A DNA stretch of 64,000 nt from Paenibacillus sp. IHBB 10380 (GTDB taxonomy: Bacteria; Bacillota; Bacilli; Paenibacillales; Paenibacillaceae). Below the pieces are notes generated by a model that saw only the letters and a list, made by a program, of their open reading frames with translations, had not been told where the DNA came from and made no database searches. Made by a program: the position numbers and the translations under genes. The DNA lies in assembly GCF_000949425.1 (NCBI RefSeq), contig NZ_CP010976.1:2480001-2544000 (forward strand), given 5' to 3'. Of the stretch, positions 25,607 through 34,557 are shown one piece after another. How positions within the stretch are numbered: the first letter of the stretch is position 1; every line of letters starts with the position of its first letter.

Positions 25607-27133
25607 TTAATGCCTTCCCCAAATAAACTCGCCGGTAATGGCATCGATATATCGCAACTTCCGTTCGTTCCCTTGCTTGTGGGAGATCATGGTGGTCGGC
25701 TCATAAAGTAGCCGAAACACTGGTATCTCCTGATCTTGGTCATCGTTATGATCCTTGTACCAATTAAGACGAAGTTTCATCTGTTCAACATAGCAATCAA
25801 TTGCGGCTTCTGAAGTGAGACCCGACTGGAATTTACGTCCTGTCAATTCTCGAATCATTTCATAAGAAACACCCATATAGGTGCAGATGTCTCCAGTCGA
25901 TGTGCAGACACTGATCGTGATCCGCTCAAGATTCACAGAGATTCCATCCATATAGACTGGCAAATAGAAGAATTCACGCTCTCGCGGCTCTCCATCTGAT
26001 TTCTCTTGATCGTTTTCGAGTTGGAGATAATGCGCGTAATCTGGAAATGCGTTGTTCAGGAACTGTGCCGCCTTATTCCAACATTGCTCACGGCTTAGCT
26101 TTGGCGCTCCTTCCTTCCCACAATTCATCCTATGAAACCCGACGAGTCGTCCCGTCGTCTTCTCCAGCTGTACGATAATCGAGGAGTCCCTAATATTACT
26201 TAGCTGATTTCCCCATTTTCGTTGCATGTAAGCATCTAACGACAACGCATTCGTGTCTGGCTTCTCCTCCTCCTGCTCAGTGAGCTGATACCAATATTTA
26301 ATTCTTCCCCCGTCATCCGATGACTTCTTGAGCACGTAATGCTCTAGATTAATACCCAGCCAATGCTCCCATGACACCTTCTCATCCTTAGCAAGATTCG
26401 AAACCGTCTTCATCAGCGGCAAGGGACCGCTTGGCGGCATGACGTAATGTTCAGGACTAAACAAATCAAGGCCAGTAACGGCATCAATCAATTGATGTTC
26501 AGGAATTGGCATGTAAACTAGACGATATTCCTGTTCGTTTCTATTCATCTCGTACATAGAAGGATGTAAAGAAACAATGGTTAGCATCATCCGTAAATTG
26601 CTCCGAATATACCGCTTTACTGTCTCCTCGTCCACAATGGCAGCAGGCCATTCAGGATGGTCCCATCGCCCATTCAACCGATACCTTACGACGTTCAGTC
26701 CCGCATCAAGCATCAAATCGCAACCTGTACCGGGAAGCGGCAGCCCCCCAGCCTCCTGGCGAAACTTAAACGTGATACCGCTTCTTGTCTTCTCAATAAA
26801 TACAGACGTAAATTCAGTTGAATTCGGAGCATGCCTCGCTACGAAAGTATCTGCAACTGCCCTCGCCTCATCGTCTAAGCAAATCTGCTTAGCCTCATCC
26901 TCATTGACCTCTCCCATTTCTTCCCGCTCAATAACAAGTCCCGTGAGATGTCCGGTGAATAAATCAAACGTTACCTCGATATTGTTATCTTCGTTTCCAG
27001 GGTCCTCCCAGATGAAACAGTGTTCTTGCTCATCACCTTTTGGAATATTGTCATCCATTTCTAACCGATAATGGTCGGGTATCGCCACAATATTAATCGC
27101 TGTGGTCCGAAGCTTCTCTATGTCGATTAACAC
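25607..27133 (-). CDS. YcdB/YcdC-repeat-like protein, cytoplasmic
   Basis: 508 residues with no signal peptide or membrane segment. It shows repeating units of the pattern F.W.DP....I.V..D..TG.....E, helix with EAxxxAxxF, as in FIWEDPGNEDNNIEV then FDLFTGHLTGL, and again IIVQLEKTTGRLVGFHRM, and a last RYIDAITGEFIWG. This is the PepSY-like YcdB/YcdC repeat of Bacilli, which is usually secreted or sporulation-associated. The cytoplasmic form here is unusual. Function unknown. Confidence 0.6.
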   Translation of the reverse strand: MLIDIEKLRTTAINIVAIPDHYRLEMDDNIPKGDEQEHCFIWEDPGNEDNNIEVTFDLFTGHLTGLVIEREEMGEVNEDEAKQICLDDEARAVADTFVARHAPNSTEFTSVFIEKTRSGITFKFRQEAGGLPLPGTGCDLMLDAGLNVVRYRLNGRWDHPEWPAAIVDEETVKRYIRSNLRMMLTIVSLHPSMYEMNRNEQEYRLVYMPIPEHQLIDAVTGLDLFSPEHYVMPPSGPLPLMKTVSNLAKDEKVSWEHWLGINLEHYVLKKSSDDGGRIKYWYQLTEQEEEKPDTNALSLDAYMQRKWGNQLSNIRDSSIIVQLEKTTGRLVGFHRMNCGKEGAPKLSREQCWNKAAQFLNNAFPDYAHYLQLENDQEKSDGEPREREFFYLPVYMDGISVNLERITISVCTSTGDICTYMGVSYEMIRELTGRKFQSGLTSEAAIDCYVEQMKLRLNWYKDHNDDQDQEIPVFRLLYEPTTMISHKQGNERKLRYIDAITGEFIWGRH

Positions 27134-27433
27134 AATTTCCCTCCTGTGTAAAAGATATTGTCGGTATGACCGCTACGATCTACCTATACAAAGCCAAATA
27201 ATCATCAACCTAGGATTCATCTGATATGGTTATATATTGTACCAAATACATAGGGTCAAATCCAAGTTTGTAACAATATATAATGTTGCCATGTTCTTGA
27301 CTTCGTTCGCGAAAGAAATAGTAATTATATTTTTAAGTAATTCATTTTTCATATTAATAATGAGTATTTTATATATTTTTAAATTAAATAACACTTGTTA
27401 TAATCAGATTTATATTGAAGGGAGGAATTAAGA

Positions 27434-28423
27434 ATGAAATATCGGAAACTTGGTAAAAGCGGCTTATTGGTAAGCGAAATAGCATTGGGTAACTGGATAA
27501 CCCACGGTGCACAAGTGGATGAAGCTACAGCGCAAGCTTGTGTAAATGCTGCACTAGACTCCGGGATTACAACATTCGATACAGCTGATGCTTATTCGGA
27601 GACGAGGGCGGAATCTGTTCTAGGTGAGTCTTTAAAGGGAATACGTCGTGAAAGTATTGAATTGTGCACGAAGGTCTTCCATCCAACGGGTCCTGGACAT
27701 AACGATAGAGGGCTGTCCCGTAAACATATCATGGAAGCCTGCAATGCTTCGCTTCGAAGATTGCAAACGGATTATATTGATGTTTATTATGCACACCGAT
27801 TTGATTCGACCGTATCACTTGAAGAAACCTTCTTGGCATTTTCCGATTTGGTTCGGCAGGGAAAAGTTCTGTATATAGGGGTAAGCGAGTGGACAGCAGA
27901 GCAGATAAAGCTTGGAGCAACTTTGGCAAGGGAAATGAGAGTTCCCTTTGTGGCAAGTCAACCCCAATATTCCATGCTGTGGCGTGTTATTGAAGCCGAA
28001 GTTATTCCCGCTTGTGAGCGTGAAGGAATGGGGCAGGTTGTCTGGTCACCACTGGCGCAGGGTATTCTTTCCGGTAAATATGCACCAGACAAGCCGATAC
28101 CAGAGGGCTCCCGAGCTTCTACGACAGCAGGTTCGGGATTCTTCAAACGTTTGGCAGGACAGTGGTTACATCAGGAAGTCCTTCAGGCAGTAGAACGAAT
28201 CCAGCCGATCGCGAAGGAATGCGGTTTGACGCTGCCACAGCTTGCGGTAGCGTGGGTTCTGCAAAACCCACAAGTGTCCTCAGCTATTATTGGCGCCTCC
28301 AAGCCCGAGCAGGTAAAGGAAAACGTAAAAGCTGCAGGTGTCTGCCTAGATCCTGAGGTCATGACGCAAATAAATAGCATCTTAAATGGCGTTGTTGAGT
28401 TTGATCCAAGTAAAACCGGTTAA
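27434..28423 (+). CDS. Aldo/keto reductase (Kv-beta/YghZ type)
   Basis: 329 residues. The TIM-barrel AKR tetrad is visible: Asp and Tyr in FDTADAYSE (about 49-57), Lys in LCTKVF and His in YYAHRFD. The NADP site is in the C-terminal half: WSPLAQGILSGKY and IIGASKPEQVKENVKA. GGGAGG precedes the ATG. It probably reduces aldehydes such as methylglyoxal or glyceraldehyde. A LysR regulator gene converges on it 10 bases downstream, so a regulatory link is only possible. Confidence 0.88.
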   Translation: MKYRKLGKSGLLVSEIALGNWITHGAQVDEATAQACVNAALDSGITTFDTADAYSETRAESVLGESLKGIRRESIELCTKVFHPTGPGHNDRGLSRKHIMEACNASLRRLQTDYIDVYYAHRFDSTVSLEETFLAFSDLVRQGKVLYIGVSEWTAEQIKLGATLAREMRVPFVASQPQYSMLWRVIEAEVIPACEREGMGQVVWSPLAQGILSGKYAPDKPIPEGSRASTTAGSGFFKRLAGQWLHQEVLQAVERIQPIAKECGLTLPQLAVAWVLQNPQVSSAIIGASKPEQVKENVKAAGVCLDPEVMTQINSILNGVVEFDPSKTG

Positions 28424-28433
28424 GATTATAGGG

Positions 28434-29342
28434 TTACACAAGGTTGCTTGTCTGACTATTGGCTGTTTCCTCCATCACTTCTAGGAAATTAGTCAGAATG
28501 GTCTCACTCATATCTGTTTTCCAGGACGCATACAGAGGGACTCGCGGTGTATCTTCGATAAATGGCCGGAATACGACATCACTACGCTGAAAAACAGAAA
28601 CCGAAGAGGGAACAATTGAAATTCCTATACCCGCAGCTACCAGATTAACAATGGTATACATTTGAACAGCTTCCTGCACGATGTGGGGCTGAAATCCATG
28701 CTGCCTGCAACAGTCTATAATGAGGTCATGAAAAGAAGCCCCCATATGATGCGGAGACAAGATAAAAGGTTCGTCCGCCAAAGAATGTAGAGACACAGTT
28801 GGATGTAAGGCTAACGGATGTATTTCGGGTAATACGGCAACGAGTGTTTCGTTGGTGTAGAGTCGAGAGGTGATATGTTTGGACGGATCTAGCACACGAA
28901 GGAAACCAACATGGATTTTTCCATCGTGTAAAGCTTTCAGTTGTTGAACAGATGTCATTTCAGATAGGGTAAGCTGCACATCGGGAAAACGCTCCCGAAA
29001 TCGCTTTAAAACGTTGACCATCATACCACCAACGGCCGAATCAACAAATGCGATGGACAAATGTCCAATTTTTCCCTGACTTGCCAGTTGTGTCACCTTA
29101 ATAGATCGTTCCAGTTGAGAAACGATGTTTCTGGATTCCTCCAAAAATATCGTTCCTGCTGACGTAAGTCGAACCTGTCTCTTGGTTCGCTCCAAAAGCT
29201 TAACGCCGAGTTCTCCCTCAAGATTTTGGATTTGTTGGCTCAAGGGAGGTTGGGTTATATTCAGCTTTTTCGCAGCACGGTTGAAATGCAATTCTTCCGC
29301 CACTGCGATAAAGTAACGTAGTTTTTTCAAATCCATAGACAC
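28434..29342 (-). CDS. LysR-family transcriptional regulator
   Basis: 302 residues. The N-terminal winged helix-turn-helix is ELHFNRAAKKLNITQPPLSQ with QIQNLEGELGVKLLERTKRQ, and the remainder is the effector-binding domain (GHLSIAFVDSAVGGMMVNVL, AAGIGISIVPSSV). It resembles the CatR/BenM-type group. A GTG start at 29342 fits AGGAGGGG six bases upstream better than the ATG two codons later. It is convergent with the aldo/keto reductase gene; the target promoter is not evident. Confidence 0.9.
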   Translation of the reverse strand: MSMDLKKLRYFIAVAEELHFNRAAKKLNITQPPLSQQIQNLEGELGVKLLERTKRQVRLTSAGTIFLEESRNIVSQLERSIKVTQLASQGKIGHLSIAFVDSAVGGMMVNVLKRFRERFPDVQLTLSEMTSVQQLKALHDGKIHVGFLRVLDPSKHITSRLYTNETLVAVLPEIHPLALHPTVSLHSLADEPFILSPHHMGASFHDLIIDCCRQHGFQPHIVQEAVQMYTIVNLVAAGIGISIVPSSVSVFQRSDVVFRPFIEDTPRVPLYASWKTDMSETILTNFLEVMEETANSQTSNLV

Positions 29343-29460
29343 GATTTCCCCTCCTGTTTTGTAGTACTCTCATCGATGTATTCGACCATTTCACAATCAA
29401 TAAACTGTATTATGTAGAACACCTATCCCCCTAAAAATTAGGATGATAGGTGTTTTTATT

Positions 29461-30339
29461 CTATACATTAAACCGTTTACGATACCCACACTTTCTGCAT
29501 AACTCTTCTACGACTTCTCGTCTCGAGAACCCATCATACATGTTATTCGCTCTCTCACTCTCCACAATTTCAGAGAACGGTGTATCATTGATGTTACCTA
29601 GATTAATAACCCCTTCTCCATCCAGACAACACGGGATCACGGTTCCGTCCACTAATATACCGGCTTGGTTGCGGAGACCATGACAGAACCCTTTCCCCTC
29701 ATCCTCCTCTTCTTTAAGATCTGGCCATTTGAACTCATGATCCTGATTTAGATAAATTTGTTTAGCTATTTTGACGCCACTCCCCGGCATGACTTTTTCT
29801 TCAATCTTAAAATCCAAGTTGAACTCTGTCTCAATCATTTCAAGAATTTGGCGGTTTCGATTCCGTTCAAGATTCGTCATATTGTCCTCAGTCAGATTCC
29901 ACAATCTTAATGAAATAATAACATCGGTATGCTGGACAGCCTCTTTAGCAAAAGACAAAACCGTCGATACGTATTGCTCTTTATTCGTAGATCCTTCATG
30001 CCCATCGAAGCTGTGTAGTGAGAAATTCATCTGCCGTAATGCCGGCTTCATCATAATTTTATCTTTAACTTTAGGGAGAAGCGTCCCATTCGAAGTAATA
30101 TTCACTTTGAACCCTCGCTCGTGACTCAAGTCCAACAATTGATCAATTTTGGGATGAAGAAGCGGTTCTCCTTTGACATGAAAATAAATATAATCAGTAT
30201 GAGGCTTAATCTCGTCTAATATCTTGGTAAATGCATCGACTTTAATAAAATTAGCTTGTCGTTTCGTTTGTGGACAAAAGGTACAAGCCAGATTACATAC
30301 ACTCGTTATCTCGATATAAAACTTCTTAAATTTTTTCAT
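29461..30339 (-). CDS. Radical SAM/SPASM domain protein
   Basis: 292 residues. CNLACTFC (Cys15, 19, 22) is the radical SAM [4Fe-4S] triad, HVKGEPLLHPKI the GGE-like SAM-binding segment, and NITSNGTLL a conserved strand. The C-terminal cysteines (GFCHGLRNQAG, VIPCCLDGEG, ELCRKCGYRKRF) form a SPASM auxiliary cluster domain. Such proteins modify peptides or act in cofactor synthesis. No precursor peptide gene is evident beside it, so the substrate is unknown. Confidence 0.88.
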   Translation of the reverse strand: MKKFKKFYIEITSVCNLACTFCPQTKRQANFIKVDAFTKILDEIKPHTDYIYFHVKGEPLLHPKIDQLLDLSHERGFKVNITSNGTLLPKVKDKIMMKPALRQMNFSLHSFDGHEGSTNKEQYVSTVLSFAKEAVQHTDVIISLRLWNLTEDNMTNLERNRNRQILEMIETEFNLDFKIEEKVMPGSGVKIAKQIYLNQDHEFKWPDLKEEEDEGKGFCHGLRNQAGILVDGTVIPCCLDGEGVINLGNINDTPFSEIVESERANNMYDGFSRREVVEELCRKCGYRKRFNV

Positions 30340-30447
30340 TTAATGAAAACTCCGCCTTTGTCTGTTTAGAAATATTACCCTTTATGGTAGCATAATTGAT
30401 TAGTCATTGCTAAGCTTAATTCACCCTCTTACGGGAGAAGATAATGC

Positions 30448-30474
30448 AAAAAGACCCACCAATGGCGAGTCTTT
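30448..30474 (-). terminator. Terminator of the dihydrofolate-reductase-like gene
   Basis: On the minus strand AAAGACTCGCC pairs with GGTGGGTCTTT, followed by TTT, about 65 bases after the stop. Confidence 0.6.
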
Positions 30475-30537
30475 AAAAGAAAATTATTCATATTCATTAT
30501 TTAATACATTATCTTCATCCCTGCCAAGAACGGATCT

Positions 30538-31068
30538 TTAGACAATTACCTTGTAACTCAAGGCAACGATTTGCCCCAGTTGTTCCATCTTCAGTAATTT
30601 AAATGAATTCGGAATGGTTCCTTTAGGGAACAGCCGAATGCCTTCTCCCAGCACCTTTGGAATGATTGCAAGATAAATCTCATCAAGCAACTTCATCTCT
30701 AGAAAAGTTTGGACAAGCTGACCACCGCCAACTAGCCAAATATCTCCCTTGGACGTATCCTTCAATCTCGGAATGAAGCTCTCTAATGGTTCATCCGTGA
30801 ACACAACGTGAGGCGCTTCCACTTGCTTGGACCTTGAATACACATAACAGGGTTTATCAGCATACGGGAAATCATCTGTCAAGCTAAGTACTTCATCATA
30901 GGTGAGTCTGCCCATAACCACCGTTCCAATTGAATCATAGAACTTTCCATACCCGTTATCTACCTCGTCACCCTCAACATCATCTAGCCAATCCACTGAA
31001 CCGTCCTTCCTTGCAATATATCCATCTAAGCTCATAGCAATGTATAATACCACTTTGTGCTTACCCAT
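30538..31068 (-). CDS. Dihydrofolate reductase-like/RibD C-terminal domain protein
   Basis: 176 residues. VVLYIAMSLDGYIARKDGSV, TVVMGRLTYDEVL, KGDIWLVGGGQLVQTFLE and LLDEIYLAIIPKVLGEGIRLF are hallmarks of the YyaP/YwjB group of the RibD_C/DHFR fold. These bind NADPH and probably reduce a pterin or pyrimidine-like compound; true DHFR activity is unproven for the group. Single gene with its own terminator. Confidence 0.87.
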   Translation of the reverse strand: MGKHKVVLYIAMSLDGYIARKDGSVDWLDDVEGDEVDNGYGKFYDSIGTVVMGRLTYDEVLSLTDDFPYADKPCYVYSRSKQVEAPHVVFTDEPLESFIPRLKDTSKGDIWLVGGGQLVQTFLEMKLLDEIYLAIIPKVLGEGIRLFPKGTIPNSFKLLKMEQLGQIVALSYKVIV

Positions 31069-31229
31069 CCTTCATCGCCCCCTTCTGTATGAGCAAAACT
31101 AATTACTCTCTATTGACACTTATTTAAATTTTCAGGTTGTTCAACATATCATTTTGTAATCCACATTGAGAACATACAAGTGGAGTTATAGGTATACATT
31201 CGCCTTAGCTATTTGAAATTCCTTCCAAA

Positions 31230-32033
31230 TTATAGAAATATAGACATCCACACTTTAATGGCAGTCCCTGAAATTAAAACGACTAGAGCGTAACGTAAAT
31301 ATTTCACATTCATCCTTGCACTAATCCGTGATCCGAATGGCGCACCTAATAGACTTCCTATAACCGTAAAAAGAGTTGGGATGATAGGAATAGGTCCCCC
31401 CGTTATTTTCCCAATCACACCACCTACGGCAGAAATAAATACGATAGCAAGGGAAGAAGCAATGGTAGTTCTAGTCGGTATTTTTAAAATGGTTAACATA
31501 ATAGGAATAAGAATGAAAGCTCCGCCTGCGCCAACAATTCCTGATACGATACCGGTCAAAAAGGCCGCTATAGTCGCAATGATTCTATTATATGATATTT
31601 GATCCGAATCTTCTTGTTGTGTCCCTTTATTCGGAATGACCATAAGCACAACAGCAACAATGGCTAATACACCATAAATAATGTTAATAGAATCTTCAGC
31701 TAGAAATTTAGATACGTATCCTCCTATAAGACTTCCAAGCAGAATACTAATCCCCATGTTTAATACAAGTCCCTTGTGGATCAGTGAAGTTTCGGTTTTA
31801 CTCTTCTTAGCCTTCTTTCTGAAGGCAAGAACACCCGCTAATGACGCAAAGAAAACTTGAAACATACTTATGCCGGATACCTCTTGTGCCGTAAAGTTAG
31901 CTACACCAAAACTTGAAGGAACAAAAAGTAAAAGTGGATAATTAATGATGCCTCCACCTATACCCAATAATCCTGAAAAGAAGGAACCGATAAAACCAAT
32001 GATAATCATAATAATGGATAGAAAAATGTCCAT
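31230..32033 (-). CDS. TauE/SafE family membrane transporter
   Basis: About 267 residues from the ATG at 32033 (AGAGGTGG upstream; two in-frame GTGs precede it). There are about eight membrane helices. The two inverted family repeats start IGFIGSFFSGLLGIGGGIIN and FLTGIVSGIVGAGGAFIL (GxGGG/GAGGA). The family exports or imports sulfite, sulfoacetate and other organosulfur anions. No sulfur-metabolism gene is adjacent. Confidence 0.87.
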   Translation of the reverse strand: MDIFLSIIMIIIGFIGSFFSGLLGIGGGIINYPLLLFVPSSFGVANFTAQEVSGISMFQVFFASLAGVLAFRKKAKKSKTETSLIHKGLVLNMGISILLGSLIGGYVSKFLAEDSINIIYGVLAIVAVVLMVIPNKGTQQEDSDQISYNRIIATIAAFLTGIVSGIVGAGGAFILIPIMLTILKIPTRTTIASSLAIVFISAVGGVIGKITGGPIPIIPTLFTVIGSLLGAPFGSRISARMNVKYLRYALVVLISGTAIKVWMSIFL

Positions 32034-32174
32034 AGGCACCACCTCTATATCGCTAACTCAATAGACTAAGCCCACTGAGATTCGCAAAAATAATCTCATA
32101 ACCCCTATACATCAGGGAACTCTGAAGTTATAATTAAAACCAAGTAAATTCATAAGAATTAGGTGGTTATTAAG

Positions 32175-32351
32175 TTGAATAAATGGAAAAGTCTTTTTGA
32201 AAACAGATGCCCTAAGTGTAATGAATTACTATCCGTCGAGAAAACTAACTTCTCCTTGGTTAAGTCTTGTTCGCAAGGCCACTATAAGGAAGAAACCTAT
32301 GCTCCCCTTGGAGTAAGAGTTGTGTATGACTCGTCAGAAAGCCAGGAATAG
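32175..32351 (+). CDS. Small zinc-ribbon-like protein
   Basis: About 58 residues from a TTG start at 32175, with AGGTGG 8 bases upstream; the earlier in-frame GTG lies inside that site. NRCPKCNELLSVEK followed by SCSQGHYKEE gives two pairs of candidate zinc ligands (CxxC, then C and H). Its function is unknown. It is divergent from the TauE gene. Confidence 0.55.
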   Translation: MNKWKSLFENRCPKCNELLSVEKTNFSLVKSCSQGHYKEETYAPLGVRVVYDSSESQE

Positions 32352-32691
32352 TACTGTTTATCAGTCGTGGATCGCACAACGATTCGGACCGATCTCCATA
32401 CCACGTTGTTCGTCATCACTCAACTGAATCTTACCCACTACCCACTATACATATACCCGTATGTGTAACATGGGAAGTATAATGTGGTCTTCTTCATACG
32501 TCAACAGGCAGTAACTGCTGAAGGTGTCACTATTCATATAAATGAATGGATAAACATGTATTTCATGAACATATCCAATCCATCGGATCTTCTATCTGTA
32601 TACACAAACCTCCCATCCCACAGCATGTAGGACAGGAGGTTCGTTGTTAGTTTCTCAATAGTAGAGGTCAATCGCAACACCTAATAATTAG
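32352..32691. other. 340-bp intergenic stretch with one stem-loop
   Basis: No coding frame or clear promoter was seen. Near 32607-32643 AACCTCC pairs with GGAGGTT with further inner pairing (TCC/GGA); this may be a terminator for the symporter gene, although the T run is poor. Confidence 0.4.
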
Positions 32692-34077
32692 TTACTTATA
32701 TTTCGCATCGATGCTTGTGTTAAGTGCCTTCTGAGACTTTTTCTTTCCATGAACAGCCGCCATATACACGCGTGTCTCTTGCACAACGACACCGGATAAC
32801 CCAAGTAATGCAATCAAGTTCGGAAACGCCATCAGCGCATTGAAAATATCAGCCAACAACCAAACCGCCTCTAACTTAATAAATGCTCCACCTGCCACAA
32901 GAGCTATAAACAGATAACGATAAGGTTTAATCCCTTTGACCCCAACTAAATACTCCACACAACGTTCCCCATAATAGTTCCATCCGAGAATCGTTGTAAA
33001 AGCAAATAGAATCAAACAGATCGTCACTAACCCTGCCCCAAAAGCAGGAAAAGCAGTAGCAAAAGCCTCTTGTGTCATGAGTGCGCCCTCGCTGTCACCA
33101 TTCCACACCCCCGTTACCAATAGCATGAGTCCCGTCAGATTACATATAATAATCGTATCAATGAAAGTACCTGTCATCGAGACTAATCCCTGCTCAGCGG
33201 ACCATTTGGTTTTGGCTGCAGCTGCAGCAATCGGTGCGCTCCCCAAGCCGGATTCATTCGAGAAGATCCCTCTGGCAACACCGCTGCGCATAGCAAGCAT
33301 GATCGTAGCCCCGAGGAAGCCACCCGTAGCTGCGGTAGTTGAAAACGCAGATGTGAATACGAGAGAAATCGCATGGGGAAGCTCTTCAGCATAGATAATG
33401 AGAACTCCTAGACAAGCAATAACATACAAACCTGACATGAAAGGCACCACTTTTGTAGACACCTGCGCAATGCTCTTAATTCCCCCAATGGTCACGATCG
33501 CTGTCAACACCGTTAGAATAAGAGCTGTTACGACGACTGGTACTCCAAAGCTCGATTCTGTAGCAGATACAATCGCATTCACCTGCGGAAACGTCCCAAT
33601 TCCGAACAAAGCAACCAGAATACCACTAGCTGCGAACATGATCGCTAGCGGCCGAAAGCGTGGACCAAGACCTTTCTCAATGTAATACATCGGTCCACCA
33701 GAATATTGTCCATTCTTGTCTAGTGTCCGATATTTAACAGCCAGTAATCCCTCTGAGTACTTAGTCGCCATTCCCAGAAAGGCTGCCGCCAGCATCCAGA
33801 ACAAGGCTCCGGGTCCACCCAGCTTTATGGCTGTAGCTACACCTACGATATTCCCTGTTCCTACGGTTGCTGCAAGAGCTGTGCTTAACGCCCCGAAGCT
33901 ACTAACATCTCCGCTACCATCATTAGGCGACTTTCCAATCAACTTGAGCGCCAGCGGCAGGCGAAGAACCTGTAGCAGATTCAGACGAATCGTCAGCCAC
34001 AACCCTGTTCCCATGACTAGAATAAGTAATGGAGGTCCCCATACCCAACTATCAATCTTGTCTAATATTCCTATCAT
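32692..34077 (-). CDS. Sodium:alanine/glycine symporter (AGCS family)
   Basis: 461 residues with about ten membrane helices. VGTGNIVGVATAIKLGGPGALFW carries the family signature region near the Na+/substrate site, GLLAVKYR, SNESGLGSAPIAAAAAKT and GWNYYGERCVEYLVG follow. It imports alanine or glycine with sodium. AGGGGGAG precedes the ATG. The leader contains a tandem glycine riboswitch, which makes glycine the likely substrate. Confidence 0.93.
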   Translation of the reverse strand: MIGILDKIDSWVWGPPLLILVMGTGLWLTIRLNLLQVLRLPLALKLIGKSPNDGSGDVSSFGALSTALAATVGTGNIVGVATAIKLGGPGALFWMLAAAFLGMATKYSEGLLAVKYRTLDKNGQYSGGPMYYIEKGLGPRFRPLAIMFAASGILVALFGIGTFPQVNAIVSATESSFGVPVVVTALILTVLTAIVTIGGIKSIAQVSTKVVPFMSGLYVIACLGVLIIYAEELPHAISLVFTSAFSTTAATGGFLGATIMLAMRSGVARGIFSNESGLGSAPIAAAAAKTKWSAEQGLVSMTGTFIDTIIICNLTGLMLLVTGVWNGDSEGALMTQEAFATAFPAFGAGLVTICLILFAFTTILGWNYYGERCVEYLVGVKGIKPYRYLFIALVAGGAFIKLEAVWLLADIFNALMAFPNLIALLGLSGVVVQETRVYMAAVHGKKKSQKALNTSIDAKYK

Positions 34078-34108
34078 CTTAACTACTCCCCCTTAAAAAA
34101 TGAAAACA

Positions 34109-34140
34109 AAAAGAGCCAAATCGACTGATTTTGACTCTTG
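34109..34140 (-). terminator. Riboswitch expression-platform terminator
   Basis: On the minus strand AAGAGTCAAAATC pairs with GATTTGGCTCTT and is followed by TTTTT. It lies between the aptamers and the symporter start, so it is the probable regulatory terminator. Confidence 0.75.
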
Positions 34141-34219
34141 GAGAGATTCAGGATATGAGAAAAACACACCCACTGCCTTTATCGTGAATATAATCACAAG
34201 GCGTAGGCTTTCTGCTTAC

Positions 34220-34405
34220 ATCATTCCCATCTCTGTCCTTTTGCCTGAGAGTTTAAGCAGATATATTCATCTGCCGTGCACCTTCGGCGCCCTATGACAA
34301 GGGTCTCTCCAGAGTTCTGTCCGTTTACGGTCTTCACTTGTCATTTCCACAAGCACCTGAGAGTTTTGCCCCTTCGGTTGGAACACTTCGTTCCATCTCC
34401 CATAA
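34220..34405 (-). promoter_or_regulatory. Tandem glycine riboswitch (gcvT type)
   Basis: Read on the minus strand, the first aptamer contains CCGAAGGGGCAA and ACTCTCAGGT, then AACTCTGGAGAG. The second contains GCGCCGAAGGTGCA and AAACTCTCAGGCAAAAGGAC. These are the conserved cores of the two glycine aptamers. For a glycine importer an OFF response would be expected, whereas gcvT leaders respond ON. The sense cannot be decided by eye. Confidence 0.92.
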
Positions 34406-34557
34406 ACATCATCCAGCCATATGAAATTTTTCTAAGTATACAGACTAATACCACTGCTTCACAAGTGAACATTCTGTGAATCAGTTTATAAATGCTAGCC
34501 AATCCTACTATTGTACAATACTTTTAATATAACAATAAGATAAGGAGTTCATGACTA

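Noticed and set aside
27237..27431. 64-codon plus-strand open frame before the aldo/keto reductase
   Set aside because: Very AT-rich promoter-type DNA, with no ribosome site for its ATG. Its hydrophobic composition follows from base composition. The 300-base gap 27134-27433 otherwise shows nothing.
33077..34096. Several plus-strand frames opposite the symporter gene
   Set aside because: Shadows of the minus-strand symporter gene with low-complexity Ala/Pro/Thr translations.
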